64,000 nt of DNA, taken from positions 310,001 to 374,000 of the forward strand of contig JAZKFZ010000001.1 in assembly GCA_040386155.1 (NCBI GenBank). Reading direction: 5' to 3'. The position numbers were made by a program, and so were the translations under genes. Origin of the DNA: M0103 sp040386155 (GTDB lineage: Bacteria > Bacteroidota > Bacteroidia > Flavobacteriales_D > Crocinitomicaceae). The notes under the pieces were generated by a model that worked only from the letters and a program-made list of their open reading frames with translations, was not told the DNA's origin and did no database searches. Shown piece by piece: positions 9,386 to 18,043 of the stretch; position 1 is the first letter of the stretch, and each line of letters starts with the position of its first letter.

Positions 9386-10408
9386 GTGGAAGAATCGTTT
9401 GATTATAAAGATGAAGTGGAAAATAATTCAGAGCAGGAGTTCGATAAAGTTCTTCGCCCAAAAGAATTAGAAGATTTTGTTGGTCAACCTACTGTGGTTG
9501 ATAATCTCGATGTTTTCATCAGAGCCGCTAAGTACAGAGATGAACCTCTCGATCACGTTCTTTTGCATGGACCTCCCGGTTTAGGTAAAACAACACTAGC
9601 AAGTATTATTGCGAATGAAATGGGTGTTGGTTTTAAAGTCACGAGTGGCCCAATTTTGGACAAACCAGGTGATCTTGCTGGACTGCTAACCAATCTGAAT
9701 CGAGGAGATGTACTTTTTATTGATGAAATTCATCGTTTAAGCCCTGTTGTTGAAGAATACTTGTATTCGGCAATGGAAGATTATGTAATCGATATTCTTT
9801 TAGATTCTGGTGCTAATGCGCGCTCTATTCAAATTACATTAAATCCATTTACCTTAATTGGTGCTACCACTCGTTCAGGGTTACTTACGGCACCGCTGCG
9901 TGCTCGCTTTGGAATCAATTCTCGATTGGAATATTATACCTCGGAAGTGCTAACCATGATTGTTGAGCGTTCATCGTCCCTCTTGAACATCAAAATCGAT
10001 GAAGATGCTGCACATAAAATCGCCTTGCGTAGTCGAGGAACTCCTCGAATTGCAAATGCCCTACTGCGCCGTGTGCGTGATTTCGCTCAAATTAAAGGAA
10101 AGGGCTTTATCGATACTGAAATTACAGAATTTGCATTGAACGCGCTCAATGTTGATGCCAGCGGATTGGATGAAATGGACATTCGAATTCTTAAAGTGTT
10201 GATCGATAAATTCAATGGAGGTCCAGTTGGTGTAAGCACGATCGCAACAGCAATTGGAGAAAATGCGGGCACCATTGAGGAAGTCTATGAACCATTTCTA
10301 ATACAAGAAGGATTTTTGATGCGCACCAATCGTGGAAGAAAAGCAACCGAAAAAGCGTTCAAACACTTGGGTAGAGATTTAGGCTATACCCAAGGAGGAT
10401 TGTTTTAA
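9386..10408 (+). CDS. ruvB: Holliday junction branch migration ATPase RuvB
   Basis: AAA+ motor of the RuvAB Holliday-junction branch-migration complex, 340 residues, full length for the family. Walker A GPPGLGKTT lies at about residue 62, Walker B FIDEIHRL at about 111, sensor 1 GATTRSG at about 155, and the C-terminal winged-helix region ends with GRKATEKAFKHLG. The start is GTG at 9386: an in-frame TAG directly precedes it (9383-9385) and no ATG lies before the conserved core. It is followed after 2 bp by queG. Confidence 0.96.
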   Translation: MEESFDYKDEVENNSEQEFDKVLRPKELEDFVGQPTVVDNLDVFIRAAKYRDEPLDHVLLHGPPGLGKTTLASIIANEMGVGFKVTSGPILDKPGDLAGLLTNLNRGDVLFIDEIHRLSPVVEEYLYSAMEDYVIDILLDSGANARSIQITLNPFTLIGATTRSGLLTAPLRARFGINSRLEYYTSEVLTMIVERSSSLLNIKIDEDAAHKIALRSRGTPRIANALLRRVRDFAQIKGKGFIDTEITEFALNALNVDASGLDEMDIRILKVLIDKFNGGPVGVSTIATAIGENAGTIEEVYEPFLIQEGFLMRTNRGRKATEKAFKHLGRDLGYTQGGLF

Positions 10409-10410
10409 AA

Positions 10411-11340
10411 ATGCAATCTCCAGCTGCAAATAAGGTCCTCATTCAGCAAAAAGCAAAAGAACTCGGTTTTTTTTATTGTGGAATAGCAAAGGCTGAATTT
10501 TTAGAAGAAGAAGCTCCTCAACTAGAGCAATGGCTTCAGCGGAGCTATCATGGCAAGATGGGTTACATGGAACAGCATTTTGATAAGCGTCTTGATCCAA
10601 GATTATTGGTGAACGGCGCTAAATCTGTAGTGAGTTTACTATTAAACTATCACAATCCTGAGAAGCAATTCGATTCCACAGCACCGCAGATTTCTCAGTA
10701 TGCCTACGGAGAAGATTATCACAAAGTCATCAAAGATAAATTGTTCGACCTACTTGACTTTATTCGAGCAGAAATAGGTGAAGTTGCAGGAAGGGTTTTT
10801 GTGGATTCGGCGCCAGTGATGGACAAAGCATGGGCAAAAAAAAGTGGGGCAGGTTGGTTGGGTAAAAATTCCAACATCATTCATCCAAAGCACGGTTCTT
10901 TTTTCTTTATCGCGGAATTAATTATCGATTTGGAATTGCCAGCTGATGGTCCAATCAAAGATTATTGCGGAACGTGCACTCGTTGCATTGATGCTTGTCC
11001 AACGGATGCAATCGTTCAGCCCTACGTTGTGGATGGTTCAAAATGCATTTCGTATCTCACCATAGAATTAAAGGATGAAATCATTCCATCCGAATTTAAA
11101 AATAGAATGGAGAATTGGGCTTTTGGCTGTGATATATGTCAAACGGTATGTCCCTGGAATCGCTTTGCTTCAAAGACCGAAGAAGCACGATTTTCGCCTC
11201 AAGAAGGACTTTTAAATTTGAATCGGAAGGAGTGGCAAGAAATAACGGAAGAGATATTTGATAAATTGCTTCAAAATTCAGCAATTCAACGAACTAAATA
11301 TCAAGGACTTAAACGCAATATTAATTTTATCGTTAAATAA
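10411..11340 (+). CDS. queG: Epoxyqueuosine reductase QueG
   Basis: Cobalamin-dependent reductase of 309 residues that converts epoxyqueuosine to queuosine in tRNA, in the cytoplasm. Two [4Fe-4S] motifs are visible: CGTCTRCIDACP (~186-197) and CDICQTVCPWN (~240-250), the QueG signature. The N-terminal part with LLLNYHNPEKQ and the DSAPVMDKAWAKKSGAGWLGKN region fits the B12/substrate-binding domain. It starts 2 bp after the ruvB stop, so the two genes are co-transcribed without an evident functional link. The C-terminal HEAT extension seen in some homologues is absent. Confidence 0.94.
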   Translation: MQSPAANKVLIQQKAKELGFFYCGIAKAEFLEEEAPQLEQWLQRSYHGKMGYMEQHFDKRLDPRLLVNGAKSVVSLLLNYHNPEKQFDSTAPQISQYAYGEDYHKVIKDKLFDLLDFIRAEIGEVAGRVFVDSAPVMDKAWAKKSGAGWLGKNSNIIHPKHGSFFFIAELIIDLELPADGPIKDYCGTCTRCIDACPTDAIVQPYVVDGSKCISYLTIELKDEIIPSEFKNRMENWAFGCDICQTVCPWNRFASKTEEARFSPQEGLLNLNRKEWQEITEEIFDKLLQNSAIQRTKYQGLKRNINFIVK

Positions 11341-11398
11341 ATAACTGCTTCATTATTGCATCTTTTTTTTTCATATCTTGCGTATCTAAATCAGACCT

Positions 11399-13015
11399 AT
11401 GCTACAAGATGAAATTGAACAACCTCTTTCGCTAAGTATGGATCCTTACACAGGAACCTGGACAAAAGCGACAGCAGCACATTTATTGAAGCGCACCTTA
11501 TTTGGGCCAACAAATCAGCAAATTTTAGATGCCGTTGGTGCTGGAATGAATGCTACGGTGGCTTCATTGCTTCAAATACCGGCGATTGGAGTTCCTTTGG
11601 CGTATGATCCTGCAGAAACTGTTGTGCCGATGGGAACAACATGGGTAAATGCAGTGTATCCTTCCAATGCAACTGCTGCGGCAGCGACTCAGAATGCGCG
11701 ATTAAAATCACTTGGAGCATGGATGGTTGAACGTGTGAACACTGAAAATGACACAATAGCTGAGAAAATTTGTCTGTTTTGGCACAATCATTTTGGCGTA
11801 AGTTATACGAGCGACCCAAGGGCAAACTACAACTACTTAATGCTATTGCGTCAGCACGCCTTGGGAGATATAAAACAACTCATTAAAGATGTTACGATTG
11901 ATCCTGCAATGTTGATTTTCCTGAATGGTGGTTCTAACAACTTGTATTCGCCAAACGAAAATTATGCACGTGAATTGTTGGAATTGTTTACCATCGGTAA
12001 AGGACCTCAAATTGGACCAGGCGATTACACCAATTATACAGAAGATGATGTTGCTGCAGGAGCTAAAATATTAACTGGATATTTAGTCCAAGGCTTGCTA
12101 AGTGATACGGAAACAACTACTTCATCCATTTTTACATCACTTCTCCATGATAGTTCCAACAAACAATTGTCTGCTCATTTTGGAAATGCGGTAATAAACA
12201 ATAATGGAGCGGATGAATACAGTGACTACATCGATATTATTTTTCAGCAAGCTGCTGTAGCAAATTATCTTTCAACGAAACTTTATCGTTATTTTGTCAA
12301 TTACGATATTACAAGCACAGTTCAAACGGATGTAATTTCGGTGATGGCGCAAACAATGATTGATAACAATTACATGGTTTTACCGGTGTTGGATCAATTA
12401 TTTAAAAGTCAACACTTCTACGATGTGGCGATGAAAGGTGCTATTATTCGTGGACCTCTTGAAATGATGATGGGAATGTTAAATGCAACAAGCTCTGCTC
12501 CGAATTTCGACTTAGCGACTAATTCTGATATGTATCTAGCGATGTATTGGTATTCCCAGACGATGGGACAAGAACTAGGTTTACCCCCGAGTGTTGCAGG
12601 ATGGCCAGCTTACTATCAAGCGCCAGCATTTTCGAAGCTATGGCTCAATTCCACTACGATAAAGACACGTTTTGATATTTCAACGTATATCACAGTCTTT
12701 ACGGGATTGCCAGTGAATGGTGAGAATTTCAAAATCAATCTTCTTGGTTTCTTAAATGCCCTGAGTGTTCCGAGCAATGCCACGGTGGTGATTGATGATA
12801 TGGTGGATGTGTTCTTTCCGAAAGGGGCAACAGTTGGAGATAAGTTTGTCTTGAAAAATATATTACATGGTGGATTAGGGGATGCTGAATGGCAATTGCA
12901 ATATAACAATTACATAGCAGATAGCGGAAATACAACGCTTTCCGATCCAATTGCGCTGCGTGTTGGTCTTGTGCTCAACACCTTGTTCAAAATGCCTCAG
13001 TTCCAAACAATTTAA
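11399..13015 (+). CDS. DUF1800 family protein
   Basis: Protein of 538 residues of the DUF1800 family, recognised by LLKRTLFGPT near residue 25, WHNHFGVSY around 126, NENYARELLELFTIG around 185, and the C-terminal ending found in the family. Biochemical function is unknown. The family typically sits next to a DUF1501 gene, as here (12-bp gap), suggesting a shared secreted or envelope role. I see no classical signal peptide at the N-terminus. The ATG at 11399 lies just after an in-frame TAA (11387-11389), so a longer N-terminus is excluded. The upstream spacer contains a near-match to the -7 box (TATCTTGC). Confidence 0.85.
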   Translation: MLQDEIEQPLSLSMDPYTGTWTKATAAHLLKRTLFGPTNQQILDAVGAGMNATVASLLQIPAIGVPLAYDPAETVVPMGTTWVNAVYPSNATAAAATQNARLKSLGAWMVERVNTENDTIAEKICLFWHNHFGVSYTSDPRANYNYLMLLRQHALGDIKQLIKDVTIDPAMLIFLNGGSNNLYSPNENYARELLELFTIGKGPQIGPGDYTNYTEDDVAAGAKILTGYLVQGLLSDTETTTSSIFTSLLHDSSNKQLSAHFGNAVINNNGADEYSDYIDIIFQQAAVANYLSTKLYRYFVNYDITSTVQTDVISVMAQTMIDNNYMVLPVLDQLFKSQHFYDVAMKGAIIRGPLEMMMGMLNATSSAPNFDLATNSDMYLAMYWYSQTMGQELGLPPSVAGWPAYYQAPAFSKLWLNSTTIKTRFDISTYITVFTGLPVNGENFKINLLGFLNALSVPSNATVVIDDMVDVFFPKGATVGDKFVLKNILHGGLGDAEWQLQYNNYIADSGNTTLSDPIALRVGLVLNTLFKMPQFQTI

Positions 13016-13027
13016 TCCACAGAAGAA

Positions 13028-14578
13028 ATGAAAAGAAGAAATTTTGTAAGAAATGTTTCGCTTGCTTCGGTGGCTGCGCCGTTTGCCTTGAATGATATCA
13101 AGTTTCAAGCGATTGCGAAAAAATTATTTAATCATTCCAAAGCAGCTGATGATCGTGTTTTGGTGATCATTCGCTTAAACGGAGGAAATGATGGTTTGAA
13201 TACCGTAATTCCCCTGGATCAATATGATAATTTGATGGTGCAACGTTCTAACGTGATTATTCCCGAGCCCGCAATTTTATCGATTACTCCTGAAGTTGGT
13301 TTTCACCCTGTGATGACAGGAATGAAGAACATGTTCGACGCTGGAAAATTATCCATCATTCAAAATGTTGGTTATCCAGAACAAAATAGATCGCACTTTC
13401 GATCAATGGATATCTGGTCTACCGGTTCATTGGAGGTCAGTGAAACAAAAGGGTGGCTGGGTCGACACATGGACAATGAATACCCGAATTTTCCGGATGA
13501 CTACCCAAATGCCACTTATCCAGATCCTTTTGCAATTAGTATGGGCTACGAAGTTTCTTCTACCTGTCAAGGATTGATGGCTAACTTTTCCCACGCTGTT
13601 GCAGATCCTTTTGCAACGGTGAATCTTCAAAATGGTTCAGCGGCAAATGATGGAACGTATTATGGTTCGCACATGGAGTATATTTCTACTTTAATTGCCC
13701 AGACAAATGCTTACGGAGCTGGAATAAATGATGCTGCTAATGCAGGAGATACCCTTTCCACATTGTATGATGCCAACAATCCTATTGCGAATCAGTTGCA
13801 ATACGTTGCACAAATGATTTCTGGAGGATTAAAATCGAAAGTGTACATTCTTAATATCAATGGTTTTGATACGCACGACGGTCAAGTCTTGGGTACAGAT
13901 CCTGTGCTAGGTAACCATGCAGATTTGCTAAAAACACTCTCAGATGCTATTCACGCCTTTCAAGATGATTTAGCTTTGTTAGGAATTGATCATCGAGTTG
14001 CCGGCATGACCTTCTCTGAGTTTGGGCGACAAATTGCTTCAAATGCTAGTTATGGAACAGATCATGGCGATGCAGCTCCAATGTTTATTTTTGGATCATG
14101 TATTAGCGGAGGCATCTTTGGTAATAATCCAACGATTGATAATCAGATAGTAAACCAAGCAGGAGTACCAATGCAATTTGATTTTAGAGATGTGTATGCT
14201 TCTATCTTAAAAGATTGGTTTGAAGTAGATCCTTCTGAAATTCAACCGTTGTTTGAGCAAACAATTAATTACATTGATATCTTGAGTGCTTGCAACTTGG
14301 GAGTAGAAGAAATTGAAAAAGAATCGGATGCAATGATGGTGTATCCAAATCCTGCTGTTGGTGCGATTACCATTCAGTTTGCATCTCAAAATGAGCGTGT
14401 ACGGGTAGATATTATTGACATGATGGGTCGAGAAGTGGCGGTAGTTTGTGATAAATCAATTGCCCAAGACACCCATAAAATTCCATTTGATACTGGCGAC
14501 CTCAACTATGGTGAGTACATCGTAAGAGTTACTAAATCATCTGGGATTTTAACTAAGAAATTACTAAAAGTAAAATAG
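13028..14578 (+). CDS. DUF1501 family secreted protein with T9SS C-terminal sorting domain
   Basis: Protein of 516 residues. The N-terminus MKRRNFVRNVSLASVAAPFA resembles a twin-arginine signal. The body is a DUF1501 (alkaline-phosphatase-superfamily-like) domain with IRLNGGNDGLNTVIP, NGFDTHDGQ and MTFSEFGRQIASNASYGTDH, all family hallmarks. From about residue 437 a type IX sorting domain (Por_Secre_tail) follows: MMVYPNPAVGAITIQF, IDMMGREV, and a terminal GEYIVRVTKSSGILTKKLLKVK-like strand. The protein should therefore cross the inner membrane and then be exported and possibly surface-attached by the T9SS. Enzymatic activity is unknown. It pairs with the upstream DUF1800 gene. Confidence 0.87.
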   Translation: MKRRNFVRNVSLASVAAPFALNDIKFQAIAKKLFNHSKAADDRVLVIIRLNGGNDGLNTVIPLDQYDNLMVQRSNVIIPEPAILSITPEVGFHPVMTGMKNMFDAGKLSIIQNVGYPEQNRSHFRSMDIWSTGSLEVSETKGWLGRHMDNEYPNFPDDYPNATYPDPFAISMGYEVSSTCQGLMANFSHAVADPFATVNLQNGSAANDGTYYGSHMEYISTLIAQTNAYGAGINDAANAGDTLSTLYDANNPIANQLQYVAQMISGGLKSKVYILNINGFDTHDGQVLGTDPVLGNHADLLKTLSDAIHAFQDDLALLGIDHRVAGMTFSEFGRQIASNASYGTDHGDAAPMFIFGSCISGGIFGNNPTIDNQIVNQAGVPMQFDFRDVYASILKDWFEVDPSEIQPLFEQTINYIDILSACNLGVEEIEKESDAMMVYPNPAVGAITIQFASQNERVRVDIIDMMGREVAVVCDKSIAQDTHKIPFDTGDLNYGEYIVRVTKSSGILTKKLLKVK

Positions 14579-14592
14579 GAAATGTACATAAC

Positions 14593-14628
14593 AAAAAGGG
14601 GAACGATCATTATCGTCCCCCTTTTTTT
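14593..14628. terminator. Bidirectional terminator between convergent genes
   Basis: A 15-bp stem (14593-14607 with 14612-14626) with one A/C mismatch and a 4-nt loop, flanked by A-runs and T-runs. It can stop both the DUF1501 transcript (+) and the DUF4412-like transcript (-). Confidence 0.8.
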
Positions 14629-14650
14629 GATAGTGTGTATAGTCCTGAGA

Positions 14651-15322
14651 TTACATTCCCATTTTCTTTAGATCGTCCATTGTCATTTCTTTGTACCCTT
14701 TTGGAATACTCAAATCAAACAAAGTAGATTTTTGTTCTTTTGATAAGGCTGTTTCAATCGCTGTTGTGGTCATCACCATTTTCAATCCTTGATTGTTTAA
14801 TTCAAATTGCAAAGGAAATCCTTCAATTCCTTCAAAGTACATTTTTTGTCCAGAAGTGTTTACACTAATTTTATCTGTCACGTAATAATTTAATTCTAAA
14901 CCTTCTTCCATTGTCAAAATAATGCGTGTACACGTGTAGCCCAATATTTCTTTAGTTTCATCAGTTTTAGTGATTTCAAATTTCGGCATGTTTGCTTCAG
15001 CATCCTTATTCAATTCTTCTAAATCCATTGGCATTGCTTGGTTGCCCATCATACCAGACATTAACATCAATCCTTTGTTTGTTTTCATATCCGTGACGGT
15101 AGAAGTCGTCATCATTGTACCCATTTTCATTTCGGTGCGGGTTTTGTCACCACTCACATAAGTATCCAATGTTGAGCCTTGCATCATGCCAACAGCCATT
15201 GCCATTTCTGGATTGTCGGCTGTCATTTCAATTTTGTAGGAAATGTGTCCTTCTGTCAATTGTGCTTTCGCTCCAAAAGTAGCCGTCAACACAAGAATAG
15301 TACTTAAAATAATTTTTTTCAT
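14651..15322 (-). CDS. Exported DUF4412-like protein
   Basis: Exported protein of about 223 residues with the signal peptide MKKIILSTILVLTATFGAKAQ. The body is unusually rich in methionine (for example VGMMQGS, MKMGTMMTTS, LMLMSGMMGNQAMPM) and resembles the DUF4412 group, with a beta-rich region CTRIILTMEEGLELNYYVTDKI. I chose ATG at 15322 because the signal peptide starts there; an upstream in-frame ATG at 15352 would prepend ten residues. A possible -7 box TAAATTTG lies at 15371-15378 on the minus strand. Function is unknown; the methionine-rich segment could bind metal (copper), but this is speculation. Confidence 0.7.
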   Translation of the reverse strand: MKKIILSTILVLTATFGAKAQLTEGHISYKIEMTADNPEMAMAVGMMQGSTLDTYVSGDKTRTEMKMGTMMTTSTVTDMKTNKGLMLMSGMMGNQAMPMDLEELNKDAEANMPKFEITKTDETKEILGYTCTRIILTMEEGLELNYYVTDKISVNTSGQKMYFEGIEGFPLQFELNNQGLKMVMTTTAIETALSKEQKSTLFDLSIPKGYKEMTMDDLKKMGM

Positions 15323-15410
15323 CTTTAATTTTTTTTTGAAATTTACAACCATTTAATCAATTTCCATGCACAAATTTACCAGTGGTGAAAAAGGAAGATA
15401 AAAGGAAAAA

Positions 15411-16742
15411 TTAAGCGCCGAAAATCCATCGATACAAGTCATTCCCATTAGCATAGAGAATCAACCCTAGTAAAAGAATAAATCCACAATATTGAGCAAT
15501 TTCTAATACTTTTTGTGGGGCTTCTTTTCCAGTAATAATTTCATATAAAAGGAAAACAACATGACCACCATCCAATGCTGGAATCGGTAAAATGTTCATG
15601 AAAGCAAGAACGATGGAAATAAATGCGGTTGTTAACCAAAACGTTTGCCAGTCCCAAACAGGCGGGAACATATTTCCGATGGATCCAAATCCACCAATAG
15701 AACTCGCACCTTTCTTCGTGAAAAGATATTTTAATTGTCCAACATAATCACCCAATGTGGTAGTTGCTCTTGTAAAACCTTTTCCAATGCTTTCTGCAAA
15801 TCCATAATACACCGTTTGTACCTTTGTGCTGTCTATAAATGTTGCTTTTCGGATATAGCCCAATTGACCAGTAGCTCCAATTTTTGATTTCAAACTTAGG
15901 GTATCAGCGCCGCGAAGAACAGTAATGGTTACTTTTTTCCCCTTCCATTTGAATTTTGCTCTTTCAATGTCGTCGTTATAGTTCACAACTTGATCATTGA
16001 TTTGTAAAATTTGGTCATTCGCTTTGAATCCAGCTTTTTTTAATGGGCTATCTTCAGGAATTTTTGCGATTGCGTGATCATCTGCGCGCAAGCCCACGGC
16101 TGGGAATGCACCTTTTTGGAATAATTCGTAGTCAATACCTTCAGGAAGCGTTATGTTCTCCGTTGTTCCATTGGCATGCTGTACGGTTAGTTTTCTTGCG
16201 CCGCGCAATAACAATCCATTGTTTATGTCGTTAAGATGCGTTACTTCTTCACCCTCCACTTTTAGGATATTATCTCCTGAGAAGATGCCAAATTTTTCAA
16301 GATAGGGATGAACTGCTAAGCCTGCGGTTAGCTCTTTTGTATGAATTTTTTGTTCACCCCAAGTAAATACCACACTAACGTAAATTAAAAATCCTAGAAT
16401 AAGGTTCACCGTTACACCACCAATCATGATGATTAATCGTTGCCATGCTGGTTTTGAACGAAATTCCCATGGTTGAGGAGGCAGTTTCATTTGCTCCTTA
16501 TCCATTGATTCATCCACCATTCCAGCAATTTTAACGTATCCACCAAGTGGCAACCAACCAATTCCCCATTCAGTATCACCGATTTTCTTTTTTACAAGCG
16601 AAAACCATGGATTGAAGAATAAGTAAAATTTCTCTACCCTCGTTTTAAAAATTCGTGCAGGAATAAAATGACCTAATTCGTGCAGAATTACAAGAATTGA
16701 AAGTGATAAAATTAGTTGGGATGCTTTTATGAGAATATCCAT
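15411..16742 (-). CDS. rseP: Site-2 protease RseP (intramembrane zinc metalloprotease)
   Basis: Membrane zinc metalloprotease of 443 residues. The zinc motif HELGH lies at residues 21-25 in the first helix, and LDGGH (about 390-394) supplies the third ligand. Two PDZ-like regions lie between, one containing GIFSGDNILKVEGEEV and one containing SPLKKAGFKANDQILQIND. The family cleaves anti-sigma factors or remnant signal peptides within the membrane. A TATATTTG -7 box lies 19 nt upstream of the ATG. It is transcribed alone or with its downstream minus-strand neighbour, which starts 89 bp away. Confidence 0.95.
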   Translation of the reverse strand: MDILIKASQLILSLSILVILHELGHFIPARIFKTRVEKFYLFFNPWFSLVKKKIGDTEWGIGWLPLGGYVKIAGMVDESMDKEQMKLPPQPWEFRSKPAWQRLIIMIGGVTVNLILGFLIYVSVVFTWGEQKIHTKELTAGLAVHPYLEKFGIFSGDNILKVEGEEVTHLNDINNGLLLRGARKLTVQHANGTTENITLPEGIDYELFQKGAFPAVGLRADDHAIAKIPEDSPLKKAGFKANDQILQINDQVVNYNDDIERAKFKWKGKKVTITVLRGADTLSLKSKIGATGQLGYIRKATFIDSTKVQTVYYGFAESIGKGFTRATTTLGDYVGQLKYLFTKKGASSIGGFGSIGNMFPPVWDWQTFWLTTAFISIVLAFMNILPIPALDGGHVVFLLYEIITGKEAPQKVLEIAQYCGFILLLGLILYANGNDLYRWIFGA

Positions 16743-16761
16743 GGTATAAATTGATAAGGTA

Positions 16762-16769
16762 CAAATATA
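16762..16769 (-). promoter_or_regulatory. -7 promoter box (TATATTTG) for rseP
   Basis: Matches the Bacteroidota TAnnTTTG -7 element on the minus strand, 19 nt before the rseP ATG. Confidence 0.55.
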
Positions 16770-16782
16770 AGGTAGAATGTAG

Positions 16783-16873
16783 AATTAAGAATGCTGAATG
16801 TAGAATTAAGAGGACAAAATTTGATCATTTATTTCAAAATCCTCTCTTAATTCTACATTCAGCATTCTTAATT
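16783..16873. repeat. 30-bp perfect inverted repeat (dispersed family, copy 1)
   Basis: Arms 16783-16812 and 16844-16873 are perfect reverse complements (30 bp) around a 31-nt loop. The left arm begins AATTAAGAATGCTGAATGTA. The right arm overlaps the stop codon of the downstream 115-residue minus-strand gene. A related arm occurs at 57012-57034 between atpA and atpG, so this is probably a dispersed element rather than a simple terminator. It lacks a T-run. Confidence 0.85.
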
Positions 16874-17219
16874 AGATGGTGACATAGTCGTTTTCTGTAA
16901 AATAATCGATCAAGGCGGTTTTTAAAAGGTATTGTTGCTCACTATCCGACAAAGGAGGTAGTTCTTTATTTAGCTCAAAATGCGGCCAGTTGTCCTCATC
17001 ATTACCTACAAATTTATAGTAGCCAAATGGTTCCAAAAGTGTGCAAATTGCAATATGAAAGAGATCCGTTTTTTGCTGTTTTGAAAATTCTTGATAGCCA
17101 AATCCGAGCTCGTTTACTCCCACAAGAAACAAAATGGCCTTTACATCCATGTCCTCTCCAAATTTAACTTCCAATTGTTTTTTTAGCGCTTGAAATTTTA
17201 TTTCCGTTTCGTAATCCAT
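16872..17219 (-). CDS. Conserved hypothetical protein, 115 residues
   Basis: Small soluble acidic protein with no signal peptide, no membrane helix and no motif I recognise. Readable landmarks are VNELGFGYQEFSKQQKTDL in the first half and HFELNKELPPLSDSEQQYL in the second; the predicted structure is mostly helical. A TAACTTTG -7 box ends only 4 nt before the ATG, suggesting a leaderless transcript. Its stop codon lies within the right arm of the 30-bp inverted repeat. It looks like a lineage-specific cytoplasmic protein; I cannot assign a function. Confidence 0.65.
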   Translation of the reverse strand: MDYETEIKFQALKKQLEVKFGEDMDVKAILFLVGVNELGFGYQEFSKQQKTDLFHIAICTLLEPFGYYKFVGNDEDNWPHFELNKELPPLSDSEQQYLLKTALIDYFTENDYVTI

Positions 17220-17223
17220 GCAG

Positions 17224-17231
17224 CAAAGTTA
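17224..17231 (-). promoter_or_regulatory. -7 promoter box (TAACTTTG), 4 nt before a start codon
   Basis: TAnnTTTG match on the minus strand directly before the 115-residue gene (spacer of 4 nt). No clear -33 TTG is visible. Confidence 0.45.
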
Positions 17232-17373
17232 GATATTTTCTAATGGCGAACTTCCACTTCTTTTAGGTTTTCTTTTTTGCCATCGCGAGTTGCTAATTCG
17301 AGCTGGTTAGAAAGAAGAAGACCGATCTTTAACTTTTAACCAAACATTTGCCATCTAACAACTTCTAATTCGC

Positions 17374-17381
17374 TATTTTTG
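17374..17381 (+). promoter_or_regulatory. -7 promoter box (TATTTTTG) for the YceI-like gene
   Basis: TAnnTTTG match 16 nt before the ATG at 17398. A TTG at 17348-17350 lies 23 nt upstream and could be the -33 element. Confidence 0.5.
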
Positions 17382-17397
17382 TACAAATCAATTTGAT

Positions 17398-18018
17398 ATG
17401 AAAAAATTCACTTATTTATTGTTCGCTGGTTTAATTTTAGCAGCATGTGGCGACAAATCAACATCGGAAAATGCTTCAGCAGCTAATGAAAAGGTCTCCT
17501 ACTCGTATGATGCTGAAAATGATGTATTGGAATGGACAGCTTTCAAATTTACAGAGAAAACTGGAGTAAAAGGGACATTTAACACCGTTGAAGTTTCAAG
17601 TATTTCTGAAGCAAAAACAGCAGAAGATTTAGTTGCTTCATTGAGTTTTAAAATTTCAACTGAATCGGTAGAAACGCAAAATCCTGAGCGAAATGGGAAG
17701 ATTTCTAAATTCTTCTTTGGAACGATAAACACCCCTGAAATTACAGGAAAATTACAGGAATTGAGAAAGGATGGTAAAGCAGGATTTGAAATAAACATGA
17801 ATGGTAAAAAAGTGATTCTCTTTGGCGACTACACACTTTCTGATGAATTATTTACTTTCAAAGCAACACTTGATGTAGCTGCTTGGGATGCGATAGGTGG
17901 AATTGAAGCATTGAACAAAGAATGTAAAGATTTGCACACGAGCACAGATGGAGTTTCTAAATTGTGGCCAGAAGTGGAGATCAATTTAAGCGCACCAATC
18001 ATCAAAAAGGTATTGTAA
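17398..18018 (+). CDS. YceI-like lipoprotein
   Basis: Predicted lipoprotein of 206 residues. The signal MKKFTYLLFAGLILAAC ends in a lipobox (LAAC). The mature part has the beta-barrel-like YceI pattern: LEWTAFKFTEKTGVKGTF near residue 44, VETQNPERNGKISKFFFG near 95, then GDYTLSDELFTFKATLDV near 140. YceI-family proteins bind isoprenoid or amphiphilic ligands in the periplasm; the ligand here is unknown. It is followed after 25 bp by a CvpA-like gene. The lipid anchor is a difference from classical soluble YceI. Confidence 0.8.
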   Translation: MKKFTYLLFAGLILAACGDKSTSENASAANEKVSYSYDAENDVLEWTAFKFTEKTGVKGTFNTVEVSSISEAKTAEDLVASLSFKISTESVETQNPERNGKISKFFFGTINTPEITGKLQELRKDGKAGFEINMNGKKVILFGDYTLSDELFTFKATLDVAAWDAIGGIEALNKECKDLHTSTDGVSKLWPEVEINLSAPIIKKVL

Positions 18019-18043
18019 ATAAGCGCCTTTTAGAAGTCAGTAC

